Origin: Actinomadura macrotermitis
GTDB lineage: Bacteria; Actinomycetota; Actinomycetes; Streptosporangiales; Streptosporangiaceae
Length of the DNA stretch: 64,000 nucleotides
Assembly (NCBI RefSeq): GCF_009604375.1
Contig: NZ_WEGH01000001.1
Location: 1,736,001 to 1,800,000 of the forward strand
Reading direction: 5' to 3'
Below, in pieces: positions 39,408-47,440 of the stretch (its first letter is position 1; every line of letters begins with the position of its first letter). The position numbers and the translations under genes were made by a program. The notes beneath the pieces were generated by a model. That model saw only the letters and a list, made by a program, of their open reading frames with translations. It did no database searches and was not told the DNA's origin.

Positions 39408-41603
39408 CTGACTACCTTTCGTGAACTCGGAGTCGTACCCGAGATAAGCGACGCCCTCGCAGCCGAGGGCATCGTGGACGCATTCCCCATCCAGGAGCTC
39501 GCCCTGCCGATCGCGATCGGCGGGCACGACATCATCGGCCAGGCGCGCACCGGCACCGGCAAGACCCTCGCCTTCGGCGTCGCGCTGCTGCAGCGCATCA
39601 CGCACGGCGGCAAGAAGCCGCAGGCGCTCGTCGTCGCCCCGACCCGCGAGCTGGCCTCGCAGGTGACCGACGACCTGCTGGTGGCGGGCGGCAAGCTCGG
39701 CACCCGCGTGCTGTCGGTCTACGGCGGCCGCGCCTACGAGCCGCAGATCGAGGCCCTCAAGGAGGGCGTCGACGTGGTCGTCGGCACCCCGGGCCGGCTG
39801 CTGGACCTGGTCAAGCAGAAGCACCTGGACCTGTCCGAGGTCGGCGTGCTGGTGCTGGACGAGGCCGACCGCATGCTCGACCTGGGCTTCCTGCCCGACA
39901 TCGAGCGGATCGTCGAGCGCATCCCGGCCAAGCGGCAGACCATGCTGTTCTCGGCCACCATGCCCGGCGAGATCGTGGCGCTGTCGCGCCGCTACCTGAC
40001 CCGCCCGACCAACGTGCGGGCCGAGTCCCACGCCGAGTCCGAGGCGACCCCGCAGGTCGTCCAGCACGTGTTCCAGGCGCACCAGATGGACAAGCCCGAG
40101 ATGCTCGCGCGCCTGCTGCAGGCCGAGGGCCGCGGCCTGACCATGGTGTTCTGCCAGACCAAGCGGGCCTGCGACCGCGTCGCGGCCGACCTGGTCCAGC
40201 GCGGCTTCGACGCCGCCGCGGTGCACGGCGACCTCGGCCAGTCCCAGCGCGAGCGGGCGCTGCGCGCGTTCCGCAACGGCAAGATCGACATCCTGGTGGC
40301 CACCGACGTGGCGGCCCGCGGCTTGGACGTCGACGACGTCACCCACGTCGTCAACTACGAGTGCCCCGACTCCGCGGACACCTACGTGCACCGCATCGGC
40401 CGCACCGGCCGCGCCGGCAAGGAGGGCATCTCGGTCACCCTGGTCGACTGGTCCGACCTGTCCCGGTGGAAGCTCATCAACGGCGCCCTCGGCCTGGACT
40501 TCGCCACGCCGGAGGAGACCTACTCCACCTCCGAGCACTTCTTCGCCACGCTCGGCATCCCGGCCGGCACCACCGGCAAGCTGCCGAAGGCCCAGCGCCA
40601 CGAGCGCGCGGGGCTGGACGCGGAGGAGCTGGAGGACATCGGCGAGACGGGCAAGACCCGCTCCACCACGCCGCGCGGCGTGGACCGCGGCCGTGACCGC
40701 GACCGTGACCGCGAGGAGGAGCGCCCGGCGCGCCCGCGCCGCAAGCGCTCGCGTACCCGGACCCGCAACGGCCAGCCGGTCGAGGCGACCGCCGAGGCGC
40801 CCGTGGTCGAGGCCGCGGCGGCCGAGGCGGCCGTGATCGAGGCACCCGTGGTCGAGGCGACCGTGACGGAAGAGGCGCCTGCCAAGCGCACCCGCCGCCG
40901 CGTGACCAAGACCGAGGAGACCGCGGCTCCGGCCGAGGCCCCCGTGGTCGAGAACACCGTGGTCGAGAGCCCCGTGGTCGAGGCGACCGTGACGGAGGAG
41001 GCGCCCGCCAAGCGCACCCGCCGCCGCAGCACCAAGGCCGCCGACGCCGAGGCCGTGGTCGAGGCCCCCGTGGTCGAGAGCGCCGTGGCCGAGACCGTGG
41101 CCGAGGAGGCGCCGGCCAAGCGCACCCGCCGCCGCGCCACCAAGACCGACGAGACCGCGGCTCCGGCCGAGGCCCCCGTGGTCGAAGGCACTGCGGTGGA
41201 GGAGGCGCCGGTCAAGCGCACCCGTCGCCGCGCCGCCAAGCCGGCCGAGGCCGCTGTGGCCGAGAGCACCGTGGTCGAAGCCCCCGTGGCGGAGAGCACC
41301 GTGGCCGAGAACACCGTGACGGAGGAGGCGCCCGCCAAGCGCACCCGCCGCCGCGCCCCCAAGGCCACCGAGACCGCGGCTCCGGCCGAGGTCCAGGCCG
41401 AGGAGGCACCGGCCAAGCGCACGCGCCGTCCGGCCGCCAAGGCGCCCGTGGTGGAGGCCGCCGCGGACGAGGCTCCGGCCAAGCCGGCTCGCCGCCGCGC
41501 CGCCAAGCCGGCCGAGTCCGACGAGGCGCCGGCCGCGCGCACCGCCGCGCCCCGCCGCCGGGCCGCCAAGACCGGTGGCAAGGTGTCCTCGCTGAACACC
41601 TGA
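39408..41603 (+). CDS. DEAD-box RNA helicase (RhlE-like) with repetitive basic tail
   Basis: A 731-residue helicase. The core (about 1-390) begins LTTFRELGVVPEISDAL and has the Q motif FPIQELALP, Walker A ARTGTGKT, VLDEADRMLDLGF, SAT, and HRIGRTGRAG. It unwinds RNA duplexes in ribosome assembly or mRNA turnover. From about 455 a low-complexity tail carries repeated EEAPAKRTRRR modules (see repeat). The best start is a CTG at 39408, nine bases after GGAGG and exactly where homologues begin MTTFR; a GTG at 39348 would add 20 unconserved residues. In M. tuberculosis rhlE (Rv3211) lies in the same neighbourhood. Confidence 0.9.
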   Translation: MTTFRELGVVPEISDALAAEGIVDAFPIQELALPIAIGGHDIIGQARTGTGKTLAFGVALLQRITHGGKKPQALVVAPTRELASQVTDDLLVAGGKLGTRVLSVYGGRAYEPQIEALKEGVDVVVGTPGRLLDLVKQKHLDLSEVGVLVLDEADRMLDLGFLPDIERIVERIPAKRQTMLFSATMPGEIVALSRRYLTRPTNVRAESHAESEATPQVVQHVFQAHQMDKPEMLARLLQAEGRGLTMVFCQTKRACDRVAADLVQRGFDAAAVHGDLGQSQRERALRAFRNGKIDILVATDVAARGLDVDDVTHVVNYECPDSADTYVHRIGRTGRAGKEGISVTLVDWSDLSRWKLINGALGLDFATPEETYSTSEHFFATLGIPAGTTGKLPKAQRHERAGLDAEELEDIGETGKTRSTTPRGVDRGRDRDRDREEERPARPRRKRSRTRTRNGQPVEATAEAPVVEAAAAEAAVIEAPVVEATVTEEAPAKRTRRRVTKTEETAAPAEAPVVENTVVESPVVEATVTEEAPAKRTRRRSTKAADAEAVVEAPVVESAVAETVAEEAPAKRTRRRATKTDETAAPAEAPVVEGTAVEEAPVKRTRRRAAKPAEAAVAESTVVEAPVAESTVAENTVTEEAPAKRTRRRAPKATETAAPAEVQAEEAPAKRTRRPAAKAPVVEAAADEAPAKPARRRAAKPAESDEAPAARTAAPRRRAAKTGGKVSSLNT
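40784..41580 (+). repeat. Tandem degenerate repeats encoding acidic-basic tail modules
   Basis: The helicase C-terminus contains eight imperfect copies of a module centred on (T/A/V)EEAPxKRTRRRxxK, separated by Val/Glu/Ala-rich linkers such as APAEAPVVE and STVVEAPVAE of varying length. The last copies degrade to DEAPAKPARRRAAK and ARTAAPRRRAAK. At DNA level the copies are alike enough to produce a long antisense open frame. The blocks resemble histone-like nucleic-acid-binding tails, with alternating acidic linkers. Confidence 0.85.
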
Positions 41604-41609
41604 CAAGGC

Positions 41610-41648
41610 AACTGCGAGATCACGTGAGCCGACCGTGATCTCGCGGTT
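41610..41648 (+). terminator. Inverted repeat/terminator after the helicase gene
   Basis: Arms AACTGCGAGATCACG (41610-41624) and CGTGATCTCGCGGTT (41634-41648) pair over 15 bp with one mismatch (T opposite G) and a nine-base loop, seven bases after the stop. GTTCC follows. Probable terminator. Confidence 0.7.
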
Positions 41649-41703
41649 GTTCCGTCCGTAGCCGGGGCGACGCTTCTCCCACGTCGCCCCGCCGGACTCC
41701 CCC

Positions 41704-41730
41704 GAACCCGCCCCTATCGGGCGGGTTCTT
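41704..41730 (+). terminator. Second hairpin downstream of the helicase gene
   Basis: GAACCCGCCC (41704-41713) pairs with GGGCGGGTTC (41719-41728) around CTATC, followed by TTCTTC. It is a compact intrinsic-terminator shape 100 bases after the helicase stop and before the promoter of the PhoX-like gene. Confidence 0.65.
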
Positions 41731-41839
41731 CGCGTTCCGGGGGCGGGTCGCCCCCTTGACCAATGCGAGGTTTTCTCAGATATTCGCGGGACCGTGCCGC
41801 CCGGGAGCCGTCCGGCGGTGACCGGCTCCGAGGAGAGTC

Positions 41840-43006
41840 ATGGCCGTCGACCGTCGCTCGTTCCTGCGCCTCACCGCCGTCGCCGGCGGCACGACCGCAC
41901 TCTCCGGCGCCCTCTGGCAGCAGGCCCTCGCCGCCGGGCCCGCGCAGCCCGGCCCCGGCCCCTACGGCCCGCCGCAGGCCGCGGACGGCAACGGGCTGCA
42001 GCTGCCGCAAGGGTTCACCGGCCGGATCGTGGCGCGTTCGATGCAGCGCGTCGAGGGGACGCGGCACGTCTGGCACCCCGCGCCCGACGGCGGCGCGTGC
42101 TTCGCCGACGGGGACGGCTGGATCTACGTCAGCAACTCCGAGGTTCCCCTGGTCGGCGGGGCGTCCGCGGTGCGGTTCGACGCGTCCGGGAAGGTCGCCT
42201 CCGCCAGCCGGATCCTGAACGGCACCACGCTGAACTGCGCCGGCGGGGCGACGCCGTGGGACACCTGGCTGTCGTGCGAGGAGCACGACTACGGGCTGGT
42301 GTACGAGACCGACCCGCGCGGGCGGCGGTCCGCGGTGGCGCGCCCGGCGCTCGGCCGCTTCAAGCACGAGGCCGCCGCCTCCGATCCCGTGCGGAAGGTC
42401 GTCTACCTGACCGAGGACCAGCCGGACGGGTGCTTCTACCGGTTCCGGCCGGCGACGTGGGGCGACCTGTCGTCCGGGACGCTCGAAGTGCTGGTCGGCT
42501 CCGGGACGGGCCCCGTCCGGTGGGCGGAGGTGCCCAGCCCGCAGCTCTGGTTCACGCCGACCCGGAACCAGGTGGGCGGCGCCATGCGCTTCAACGGCGG
42601 CGAGGGCTGCTACTACACCCATGGCGTCTGCTACTTCACCACCAAGGGCGACAACCGCGTGTGGGCCTACGACGCGGCCGCCGGGAGCCTGGACATCGCC
42701 TACGACGACGATCTCGTCACCGGCGGCGAGCCCCCGCTGCGCGGCGTCGACAACGTGACCGCCGCGGCGTCCGGCGACCTGTACGTCGCCGAGGACGGCG
42801 GCAACATGGAGATCAACCTCATCACCGCCGACGGCGTCGTGACGCCGTTCCTGCGCGTCGTGGGGCACGACAAGTCGGAGATCACCGGCCCGGCGTTCAG
42901 CCCGGACGGCTCGCGCCTGTACTTCTCGTCCCAGCGCGGCAAGAGCGGCTTCATCGGCGGCACCGACGGCTGCACCTTCGAGGTGACCGGCCCGTTCCGC
43001 CGCTAG
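41840..43006 (+). CDS. Tat-exported PhoX-like (DUF839) beta-propeller protein
   Basis: A 388-residue secreted protein. The twin-arginine signal is VDRRSFLRLTAVAGGTTALS. The mature part has GGATPWDTWLSCEEHD and GRFKHEAAASDP, the signature of the PhoX/DUF839 family, then WYVSNSE-like and AVSPDGSRLYFSSQRG propeller strands. Full PhoX enzymes are calcium- and iron-dependent alkaline phosphatases; this protein is much shorter (PhoX about 600-700), so phosphatase activity is uncertain. GAGGAGAG lies just upstream of the ATG. It converges with an HxlR gene, the two stops sharing CTAG. Confidence 0.8.
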   Translation: MAVDRRSFLRLTAVAGGTTALSGALWQQALAAGPAQPGPGPYGPPQAADGNGLQLPQGFTGRIVARSMQRVEGTRHVWHPAPDGGACFADGDGWIYVSNSEVPLVGGASAVRFDASGKVASASRILNGTTLNCAGGATPWDTWLSCEEHDYGLVYETDPRGRRSAVARPALGRFKHEAAASDPVRKVVYLTEDQPDGCFYRFRPATWGDLSSGTLEVLVGSGTGPVRWAEVPSPQLWFTPTRNQVGGAMRFNGGEGCYYTHGVCYFTTKGDNRVWAYDAAAGSLDIAYDDDLVTGGEPPLRGVDNVTAAASGDLYVAEDGGNMEINLITADGVVTPFLRVVGHDKSEITGPAFSPDGSRLYFSSQRGKSGFIGGTDGCTFEVTGPFRR

Positions 43007-43500
43007 CGGGCCTGCAGACGCTCCGCCATCAGGACGGTCCCCGGCCCGTTCGAGCCGCCGGGCCCGGCCTCGGCGCGCACCTCGGAGGCGTGCAGCGGCT
43101 CCCCGCACTCCGAGCAGCAGACCCGGGCGCGGGTCAGCGAGCCGCAGCGCTCATGGCGGAGCAGCGCCGGCGGGCCGGCCTCCCCGGCGGTCCACCTGTC
43201 CCCCCACGCGACGATCGCGAACATGACCTCGCAGAGTTCCAGCCCCTTGGGCGTGAGGTGGTACTCGTGCCGCGGCGGGTGCTCCGAATAGGCGCGGCGC
43301 TCCAGCACCCCCTCGTCGGCCAGTCGCTGCAGCCGCTCGGACAGCACCTTCCGGGAGATGCCGAGGTCGCGGCGCAGCGCGTCGAACCGGTTGATGCCGA
43401 CGAACACGTCGCGGACGACCAGCAGCGACCACGGCTCGCCGGCCAGGTCGAGGGTCCGCGCGACGGAGCAGGCGATGGAGCCGAACGAGGTGCGCTGCAT
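43003..43500 (-). CDS. HxlR family winged-helix regulator
   Basis: A 165-residue regulator. The HxlR domain (about 5-100) shows CSVARTLDLAGEPWSLLVVR, then RFDALRRDLGISRKVLSERL and the wing RAYSEHPPRHEYHLTPKGLEL. The C-terminal 50 residues carry RVCCSECGEPL, a short Cys-rich element that might bind a metal. HxlR proteins usually repress a divergent gene in response to aldehydes or redox signals. A palindrome lies between it and the divergent NTF2-like gene. I start at ATG 43500 (GGGTGGGGGG upstream) rather than three codons earlier. Confidence 0.85.
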   Translation of the reverse strand: MQRTSFGSIACSVARTLDLAGEPWSLLVVRDVFVGINRFDALRRDLGISRKVLSERLQRLADEGVLERRAYSEHPPRHEYHLTPKGLELCEVMFAIVAWGDRWTAGEAGPPALLRHERCGSLTRARVCCSECGEPLHASEVRAEAGPGGSNGPGTVLMAERLQAR

Positions 43501-43544
43501 GCCCCCCACCCTAGTTCCCTGAGGAGACCGACCCGGCTACAGTA

Positions 43545-43561
43545 AGTCTCCTTAAGAGACT
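43545..43561. promoter_or_regulatory. Probable HxlR operator
   Basis: AGTCTC (43545-43550) and GAGACT (43556-43561) are inverted around CTTAA, giving a 17-bp element immediately before the ribosome site of the NTF2-like gene. Its symmetry and position suit an HxlR dimer repressing that gene. Confidence 0.6.
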
Positions 43562-43574
43562 CATGGAGGTGCCG

Positions 43575-44033
43575 ATGTACAAGGCGATCGTGGCGCGCAG
43601 GGTACGGACCGCGTGGGACCACCTCAACGACAGGGACATCGAGTACGTGCTGACGATGTTCGCGCCGTCGTTCACCCACCGCTTCGCCGGCGAGAACGCC
43701 ATGGGCGGCACGCGCGACCGCATCGACTCCCAGCGCCGCTGGTTCGAGCGGCTGTTCCGGCTGCTCGCCGACATCCGGTTCACCGTCGACGACGTCCTGG
43801 TCGGCGGCTGGCCCTGGCGCACCCGCGTCGTGGCGCTCCTGCGCACCAGCGGAACCGCGGCCGGCCAGCCGTTCCGCAACGAGTTCGCCCAGACGATCGA
43901 GCTCCGCTGGGGCCGGATCACCCGCGTCAACGTCGTGGAGGACACCGAGAAGATGGCCGAGATCATGGGCCGCCTCATCGCGGGCGGCGTCGAAGAGGCC
44001 GCCGCCGCCCCGATCAGCGACCGCCCCCGCTGA
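43575..44033 (+). CDS. SnoaL/NTF2-like protein
   Basis: A 152-residue alpha+beta-barrel protein: MYKAIVARRVRTAWDHLNDR, YVLTMFAPSFTHRFAG, then RWFERLFRLLADIRFTVDDV and strands to RVNVVEDTEKMAEIM. This is the SnoaL-like/NTF2 cone fold, used for small-molecule isomerases, hydrolases and binding proteins; no catalytic prediction is safe. GGAGG lies five bases before the ATG at 43575; an ATG at 43563 would overlap that site. Divergent from, and probably controlled by, the HxlR gene. Confidence 0.8.
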   Translation: MYKAIVARRVRTAWDHLNDRDIEYVLTMFAPSFTHRFAGENAMGGTRDRIDSQRRWFERLFRLLADIRFTVDDVLVGGWPWRTRVVALLRTSGTAAGQPFRNEFAQTIELRWGRITRVNVVEDTEKMAEIMGRLIAGGVEEAAAAPISDRPR

Positions 44034-44042
44034 CCCGGCGCC

Positions 44043-44585
44043 TCAGCGCCGTCCGCCGAACTCCCAGGCGTGGACCTCGATGCCGGCGTACCGGCCGGGG
44101 GCCAGAACGGCGCGTGCCGCGTCCGGATCCGGCGTCCTGACGAGTGCCGCCGTGCCCACCCAGACGGTGCCGTCGTCGGACAGCAGCGGCCCGTAGGCGA
44201 CCAGTCCGTCCTGGCCTGACGGAACGTCTAGGTCGGCGGCAGGCCCCGCTCCGAGGCCGAGTACCAGGTAGCCGTCGTCCTCGGTCCAGCCGCCGGGGAA
44301 CTCCCACATGGTGCGCCCCAGCATGTTGCGCCACCGGCGGATCAGCACGTCCCGGTACGCGCCGGCCTGGTAGCAGGGCTCGTCGAAGGCGAACGCGCGG
44401 GCGGCGGCGGCATCGGGCAGGTCAAGAATGTGCACGCTGCCGGTGAGGGTGTCGCCGTCGAAGGTCGGGCCGCGGGCGATCATCCGCGCCGCGTAGGGGT
44501 CCATGTAGGTCTGGTGCTCTTCGTTGAGCTCCATGCGCAGAGCCGTCGAACCGGGCCGATCACGGTGATAGCAGAAGAACTCCAT
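44043..44585 (-). CDS. YciI-like protein with two ferredoxin-fold halves
   Basis: A 180-residue protein with two successive YciI-type halves: MEFFCYHRDRPGSTALRMEL to FDEPCYQAGAYRDVLIRRW (about 1-95), and a second divergent half (DGYLVLGLGAG to ARAVLAPGRYAGIEVHAWEF). YciI proteins are small dimeric alpha/beta proteins of uncertain, possibly dehalogenase-like, function; here one chain may form the dimer equivalent. Start: ATG 44585. An upstream GTG at 44603 overlaps the TetR stop (GTGA) and could also be used by translational coupling. It is cotranscribed with the TetR gene. Confidence 0.78.
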   Translation of the reverse strand: MEFFCYHRDRPGSTALRMELNEEHQTYMDPYAARMIARGPTFDGDTLTGSVHILDLPDAAAARAFAFDEPCYQAGAYRDVLIRRWRNMLGRTMWEFPGGWTEDDGYLVLGLGAGPAADLDVPSGQDGLVAYGPLLSDDGTVWVGTAALVRTPDPDAARAVLAPGRYAGIEVHAWEFGGRR

Positions 44586-44599
44586 GATCAGGATCCCTA

Positions 44600-45256
44600 T
44601 CACGCGGGCGGCAGGGCGAGGAGCAGCCGGCCCCAGGCGTCGGCCAGCCAGGCGGCGAACCGCTCGGGCAGCCAGCCCCGGTCCTCCACCAGCAGGCAGT
44701 AGAACTCCGGGGAGTTGGTCGCCCAGACGACGTCGGCGATCTCGTCCACGCCGAGCCCGGGGCGCAGCTGCCCGGTGTCCAGGAGGTCCCGGGCCAGCTC
44801 GCGCATGTTGGCGGCCCGGCGGTGGGCGATGTCCTGCCAGATCCCGCGAACCTGCGGATCGGCCGCCGTCTGGGCGACGCGCAGCAGCGGGGCCATCCTG
44901 CCGTGGATGCCGGCGATCGCGTGCGCGTAGATCTCCAGCTTGCGCGCGGCGGCGGGCTCGGCGCGTATCGCCTGTACATACTCGCGCTGCCGCGCCGGGA
45001 CGGCCTGGTCGGTGCCAGACAGCGCCGTCTCCACCAGTTCCAGGAAGACCGCGGGCTTGCGGCCCACCGCGGCGTAGACGGTGTCCAGGGAGACGCCGGC
45101 CCGTTCGGCGATGCCGTTCATGGTCGTGGCGGCGTAGCCGCGCGCGGTGAACAGCTCGCGGGCCGCCTCCAGAATGGCCCGCCGGTTTGCCTCCGCCGCT
45201 CGCCGCCGCCCACTGGTGTCGTATCGCCTCTTGACCTGGTCTGCCACGGAGCCCAT
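44600..45256 (-). CDS. TetR family regulator (upstream of YciI gene)
   Basis: A 218-residue TetR protein: RRAILEAARELFTARGYAAT, HTH TMNGIAERAGVSLDTVYAAV, then a helical ligand domain (ELARDLLDTGQLRPGLGVDE, WATNSPEFYCLLVEDRGW) of the type found in many actinobacterial TetR proteins. Starts at 45271, 45265 or 45256 are possible; I choose 45256 because the operator palindrome would otherwise cover the first codons. It is divergent from the 45310 gene, and that palindrome lies between them. Confidence 0.85.
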   Translation of the reverse strand: MGSVADQVKRRYDTSGRRRAAEANRRAILEAARELFTARGYAATTMNGIAERAGVSLDTVYAAVGRKPAVFLELVETALSGTDQAVPARQREYVQAIRAEPAAARKLEIYAHAIAGIHGRMAPLLRVAQTAADPQVRGIWQDIAHRRAANMRELARDLLDTGQLRPGLGVDEIADVVWATNSPEFYCLLVEDRGWLPERFAAWLADAWGRLLLALPPA

Positions 45257-45266
45257 GCTAGCCATA

Positions 45267-45291
45267 TTCATCCGAAATAGCTTCGGGTGAA
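45267..45291. promoter_or_regulatory. Operator between TetR and the 103-aa gene
   Basis: TTCATCCGAA (45267-45276) and TTCGGGTGAA (45282-45291) are inverted with one mismatch around ATAGC. The 25-bp element lies in the divergent promoter region, ending 19 bases before the 45310 start codon. It should be the site of the adjacent TetR protein. Confidence 0.72.
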
Positions 45292-45309
45292 AATGACGAG
45301 GGGGACCCC

Positions 45310-45621
45310 ATGTCCTACGCCTTCACCTACGAGGTCCCGATCGGGCCCGACGTGTACGCCCGCATCAAGGAGGGGCTCGGCGCCGAACCGCCCAAGGGGC
45401 TCGTCGCGCACCTGGCCTACCGCACCGAAGCCGGCCTGCGGTACGTCGATGTGTGGGAGTCCGAGGCCGACTGGGAGGCGTTCGTCGAGGAGCGCCTGCA
45501 CCCGGTCGTCGACGGCGTCCTGACCGAGACGCTCGGGTTCCGCCCGCCCGAGCCCCCGCTCGAACGACTCGACCTCGTCGACGCCTGGATCGGGGAAAGA
45601 GCACGCGGCACCATGGGCTAA
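45310..45621 (+). CDS. Hypothetical protein, 103 aa, dimeric alpha/beta-barrel type
   Basis: MSYAFTYEVPIGPDVYARIK begins a compact protein with strand-helix-strand layout; LRYVDVWESEADWEAFVEER recalls small ABM/Dabb-like monooxygenase folds. Assignment is by pattern only. GGGGG lies four bases before the ATG. The TAA overlaps the ATG of the GNAT gene (TAATG), so the two are translationally coupled. It is divergent from a TetR gene with a clear operator between, so expression is probably ligand-induced. Confidence 0.65.
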   Translation: MSYAFTYEVPIGPDVYARIKEGLGAEPPKGLVAHLAYRTEAGLRYVDVWESEADWEAFVEERLHPVVDGVLTETLGFRPPEPPLERLDLVDAWIGERARGTMG

Positions 45622-46172
45622 TGCCCGACGTTGAATACGCGCGCCTGGACGCGCCCGCGACACGCGCGATCCTGAAAGAGATCCGGCCTGTTTACGCCGC
45701 CGGATTCCCCGGCTACAGCCTGGACGACTGGGAGACGCGCACCACCCGTCAGGTCGGCTACCCCGGGTTCGAGACCATCACCGCCCGCGACGGTGATGGC
45801 TCGCTGATCGGGTTCGTCTACGGATTCCCGCTGGCGTCCTCGTCCTGGTGGGAGGGCCTCACCCCGGCCCCGCCGCCCGGGTACACCGACGAGGACGGGA
45901 CGCGCACCGTCGCGGTGATCGACCTGGTCGTCCTGCCCGCCTTCCGCAGTCGCGGCATCGGCCGCCGCCTAGTGGACCTCTACTTGAGCGACCGCGCCCA
46001 AAGGCGCGCGACGCTCACCACCAGCCCCGCCAAGCCCGACATCCAGCGCATGTACGAGCGGTGGGGCTGGACGCAGGTCGGCCGGGTCCCCGGCGGCCCT
46101 CTGGCGACGGCCGAGTACTACGACGTCTATGTGATCGACCTGGGGCCGGCGGAGCCGACCAGCTCCCGGTAG
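45621..46172 (+). CDS. GNAT family N-acetyltransferase
   Basis: A 183-residue acetyltransferase. The acetyl-CoA-binding motif A is RSRGIGRRLVDLYLS (about 113-127), preceded by the strand AVIDLVVLPAF, with MYERWGWTQVGR near the end (motif B). Substrate unknown. The ATG at 45621 shares a base with the preceding stop. Its last 46 bases overlap the convergent XRE regulator gene, an unusually long overlap. Confidence 0.85.
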   Translation: MPDVEYARLDAPATRAILKEIRPVYAAGFPGYSLDDWETRTTRQVGYPGFETITARDGDGSLIGFVYGFPLASSSWWEGLTPAPPPGYTDEDGTRTVAVIDLVVLPAFRSRGIGRRLVDLYLSDRAQRRATLTTSPAKPDIQRMYERWGWTQVGRVPGGPLATAEYYDVYVIDLGPAEPTSSR

Positions 46173-47410
46173 GCGGACACCGGCCGGGAGGTGCGGGCGT
46201 CGTCCGGAACCGAGGCCAGTACCTCCCCGGCCAGCCGCGACATCATCATGGCCCGCTGCCCGGGCGGGAAGCCGCTGTAGACCTCGTGGGCGTGGTCCAC
46301 ACCTTCCAGCACGTCGCCGCCCCGGACCTGACTGAGCGCGCCGAGCAGCCGGAGCTGGCCGCTCATCCGCCACCCCGTGGGCATCAGCTCCTCGACCTGC
46401 CGGACCGCGACGGCCGCTTCCTGATGCTGTCCTAGGTAGGCGAGCACGTACGCCTCGAAGTAGCCTCGCCGGTCGGGTCCGGTGTTCCAGATCGAGTGGA
46501 TATCGGCGGTGTCGGAGTCGGGCAGTTCGTCAAAGACGTTCCGGTAGGCGTCGAGCACGTCGAGCGCAGCGGGGTCGCCCTGCGCCGCCAGCAGTTGCCC
46601 GCGGGCGGCCAGCGTCTTCGCCAGGCCCGCGCCTCCCCCGGAAGAAGGGGCACACGTCAGCAGCGCGTCAGCCTCGCGCAGCAGCAGTGTCACCGGCCGC
46701 CGCTCGTACAGGCCGTGGATGAGGCGCTCCCCGCCGATCCACAACTCCACGTCACGGTCGCCCGAACGCGCCGCCGCGCGCTTGGCGGTCTTCCACCAGC
46801 GCTGAGCCGCCCGCCGCTCCCCCACGTTCGACAGCGTCTTGGCCAGCAGTGTCTCCAGGCCCGCCAGCACACGGCACCACTGGGGGTAGAGCGGGTCGCC
46901 CTCACCGACGCCCTCCATGTCGCGGTGCACCTCCAGCAGATCCCGGACCAGCATCCGGTACAGCTCCGCCGGGTGGATATCCGGGTAGGAGTGGCCGTAC
47001 TCGACGACCACCTCCTGCCAGTCCTCCACCGCCGCAGCACCACGAGGACCGACCAGGTCCTCCAGGCCGCCTTGCATGACCCTCAGCGCGTCAAGCCCAG
47101 GGGATGACGCGGCCACTCCCAACGCTGCTAGATCTGCCAGAAAACGCCGTCGTTGCACTTCGCTCTCATCCTCGCCGCCGGCCCCGTCCGCGGCCGGCAT
47201 CTCGCTTCCGGCGCCCAGCCGCAGCGCGGCGAGTTCGCCGCGCTGCTCCAAGAACCGGTCCAGCGACCACGCCAGCTTCTCCGAAGGCCGCCGGTCGCCG
47301 TTCTCGATCTTGGAGAGCGTCCCCTTGTCGTAAGGGATCACCGCAGCAAGCGCTGCCAGAGACATACCCCGGGCGTTCCGCAGTTCCCGCAGCTTCGCAC
47401 CGAACTCCAT
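46127..47410 (-). CDS. XRE family regulator with TPR-like helical domain
   Basis: A 427-residue protein: N-terminal Cro/C1 HTH (LRELRNARGMSLAALAAVI, PYDKGTLSKIENGDRRPSEK, about 7-45), then a long helical region in TPR-like pairs that probably senses a peptide or small ligand (for example VLAGLETLLAKTLSNVGERR and EAYVLAYLGQHQEAAVAVRQ). Such actinomycete XRE/TPR proteins often regulate neighbouring small-protein or secondary-metabolite genes. The ATG at 47410 has GGGAG eight bases upstream. GTTGGC repeats lie just before it. It faces the 47595-51323 operon, which it may control. Confidence 0.85.
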   Translation of the reverse strand: MEFGAKLRELRNARGMSLAALAAVIPYDKGTLSKIENGDRRPSEKLAWSLDRFLEQRGELAALRLGAGSEMPAADGAGGEDESEVQRRRFLADLAALGVAASSPGLDALRVMQGGLEDLVGPRGAAAVEDWQEVVVEYGHSYPDIHPAELYRMLVRDLLEVHRDMEGVGEGDPLYPQWCRVLAGLETLLAKTLSNVGERRAAQRWWKTAKRAAARSGDRDVELWIGGERLIHGLYERRPVTLLLREADALLTCAPSSGGGAGLAKTLAARGQLLAAQGDPAALDVLDAYRNVFDELPDSDTADIHSIWNTGPDRRGYFEAYVLAYLGQHQEAAVAVRQVEELMPTGWRMSGQLRLLGALSQVRGGDVLEGVDHAHEVYSGFPPGQRAMMMSRLAGEVLASVPDDARTSRPVSAYRELVGSAGPRSIT

Positions 47411-47440
47411 GGTCGCTGCTCCCGGAAGGTGAAGGCGAAC

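Noticed and set aside
38184..41606. A 1140-residue minus-strand open frame rich in Gly/Leu/Arg repeats
   Set aside because: It is antisense to the repetitive helicase tail; its end is the real lipoprotein in the same frame. The repeats make the antisense open by chance.
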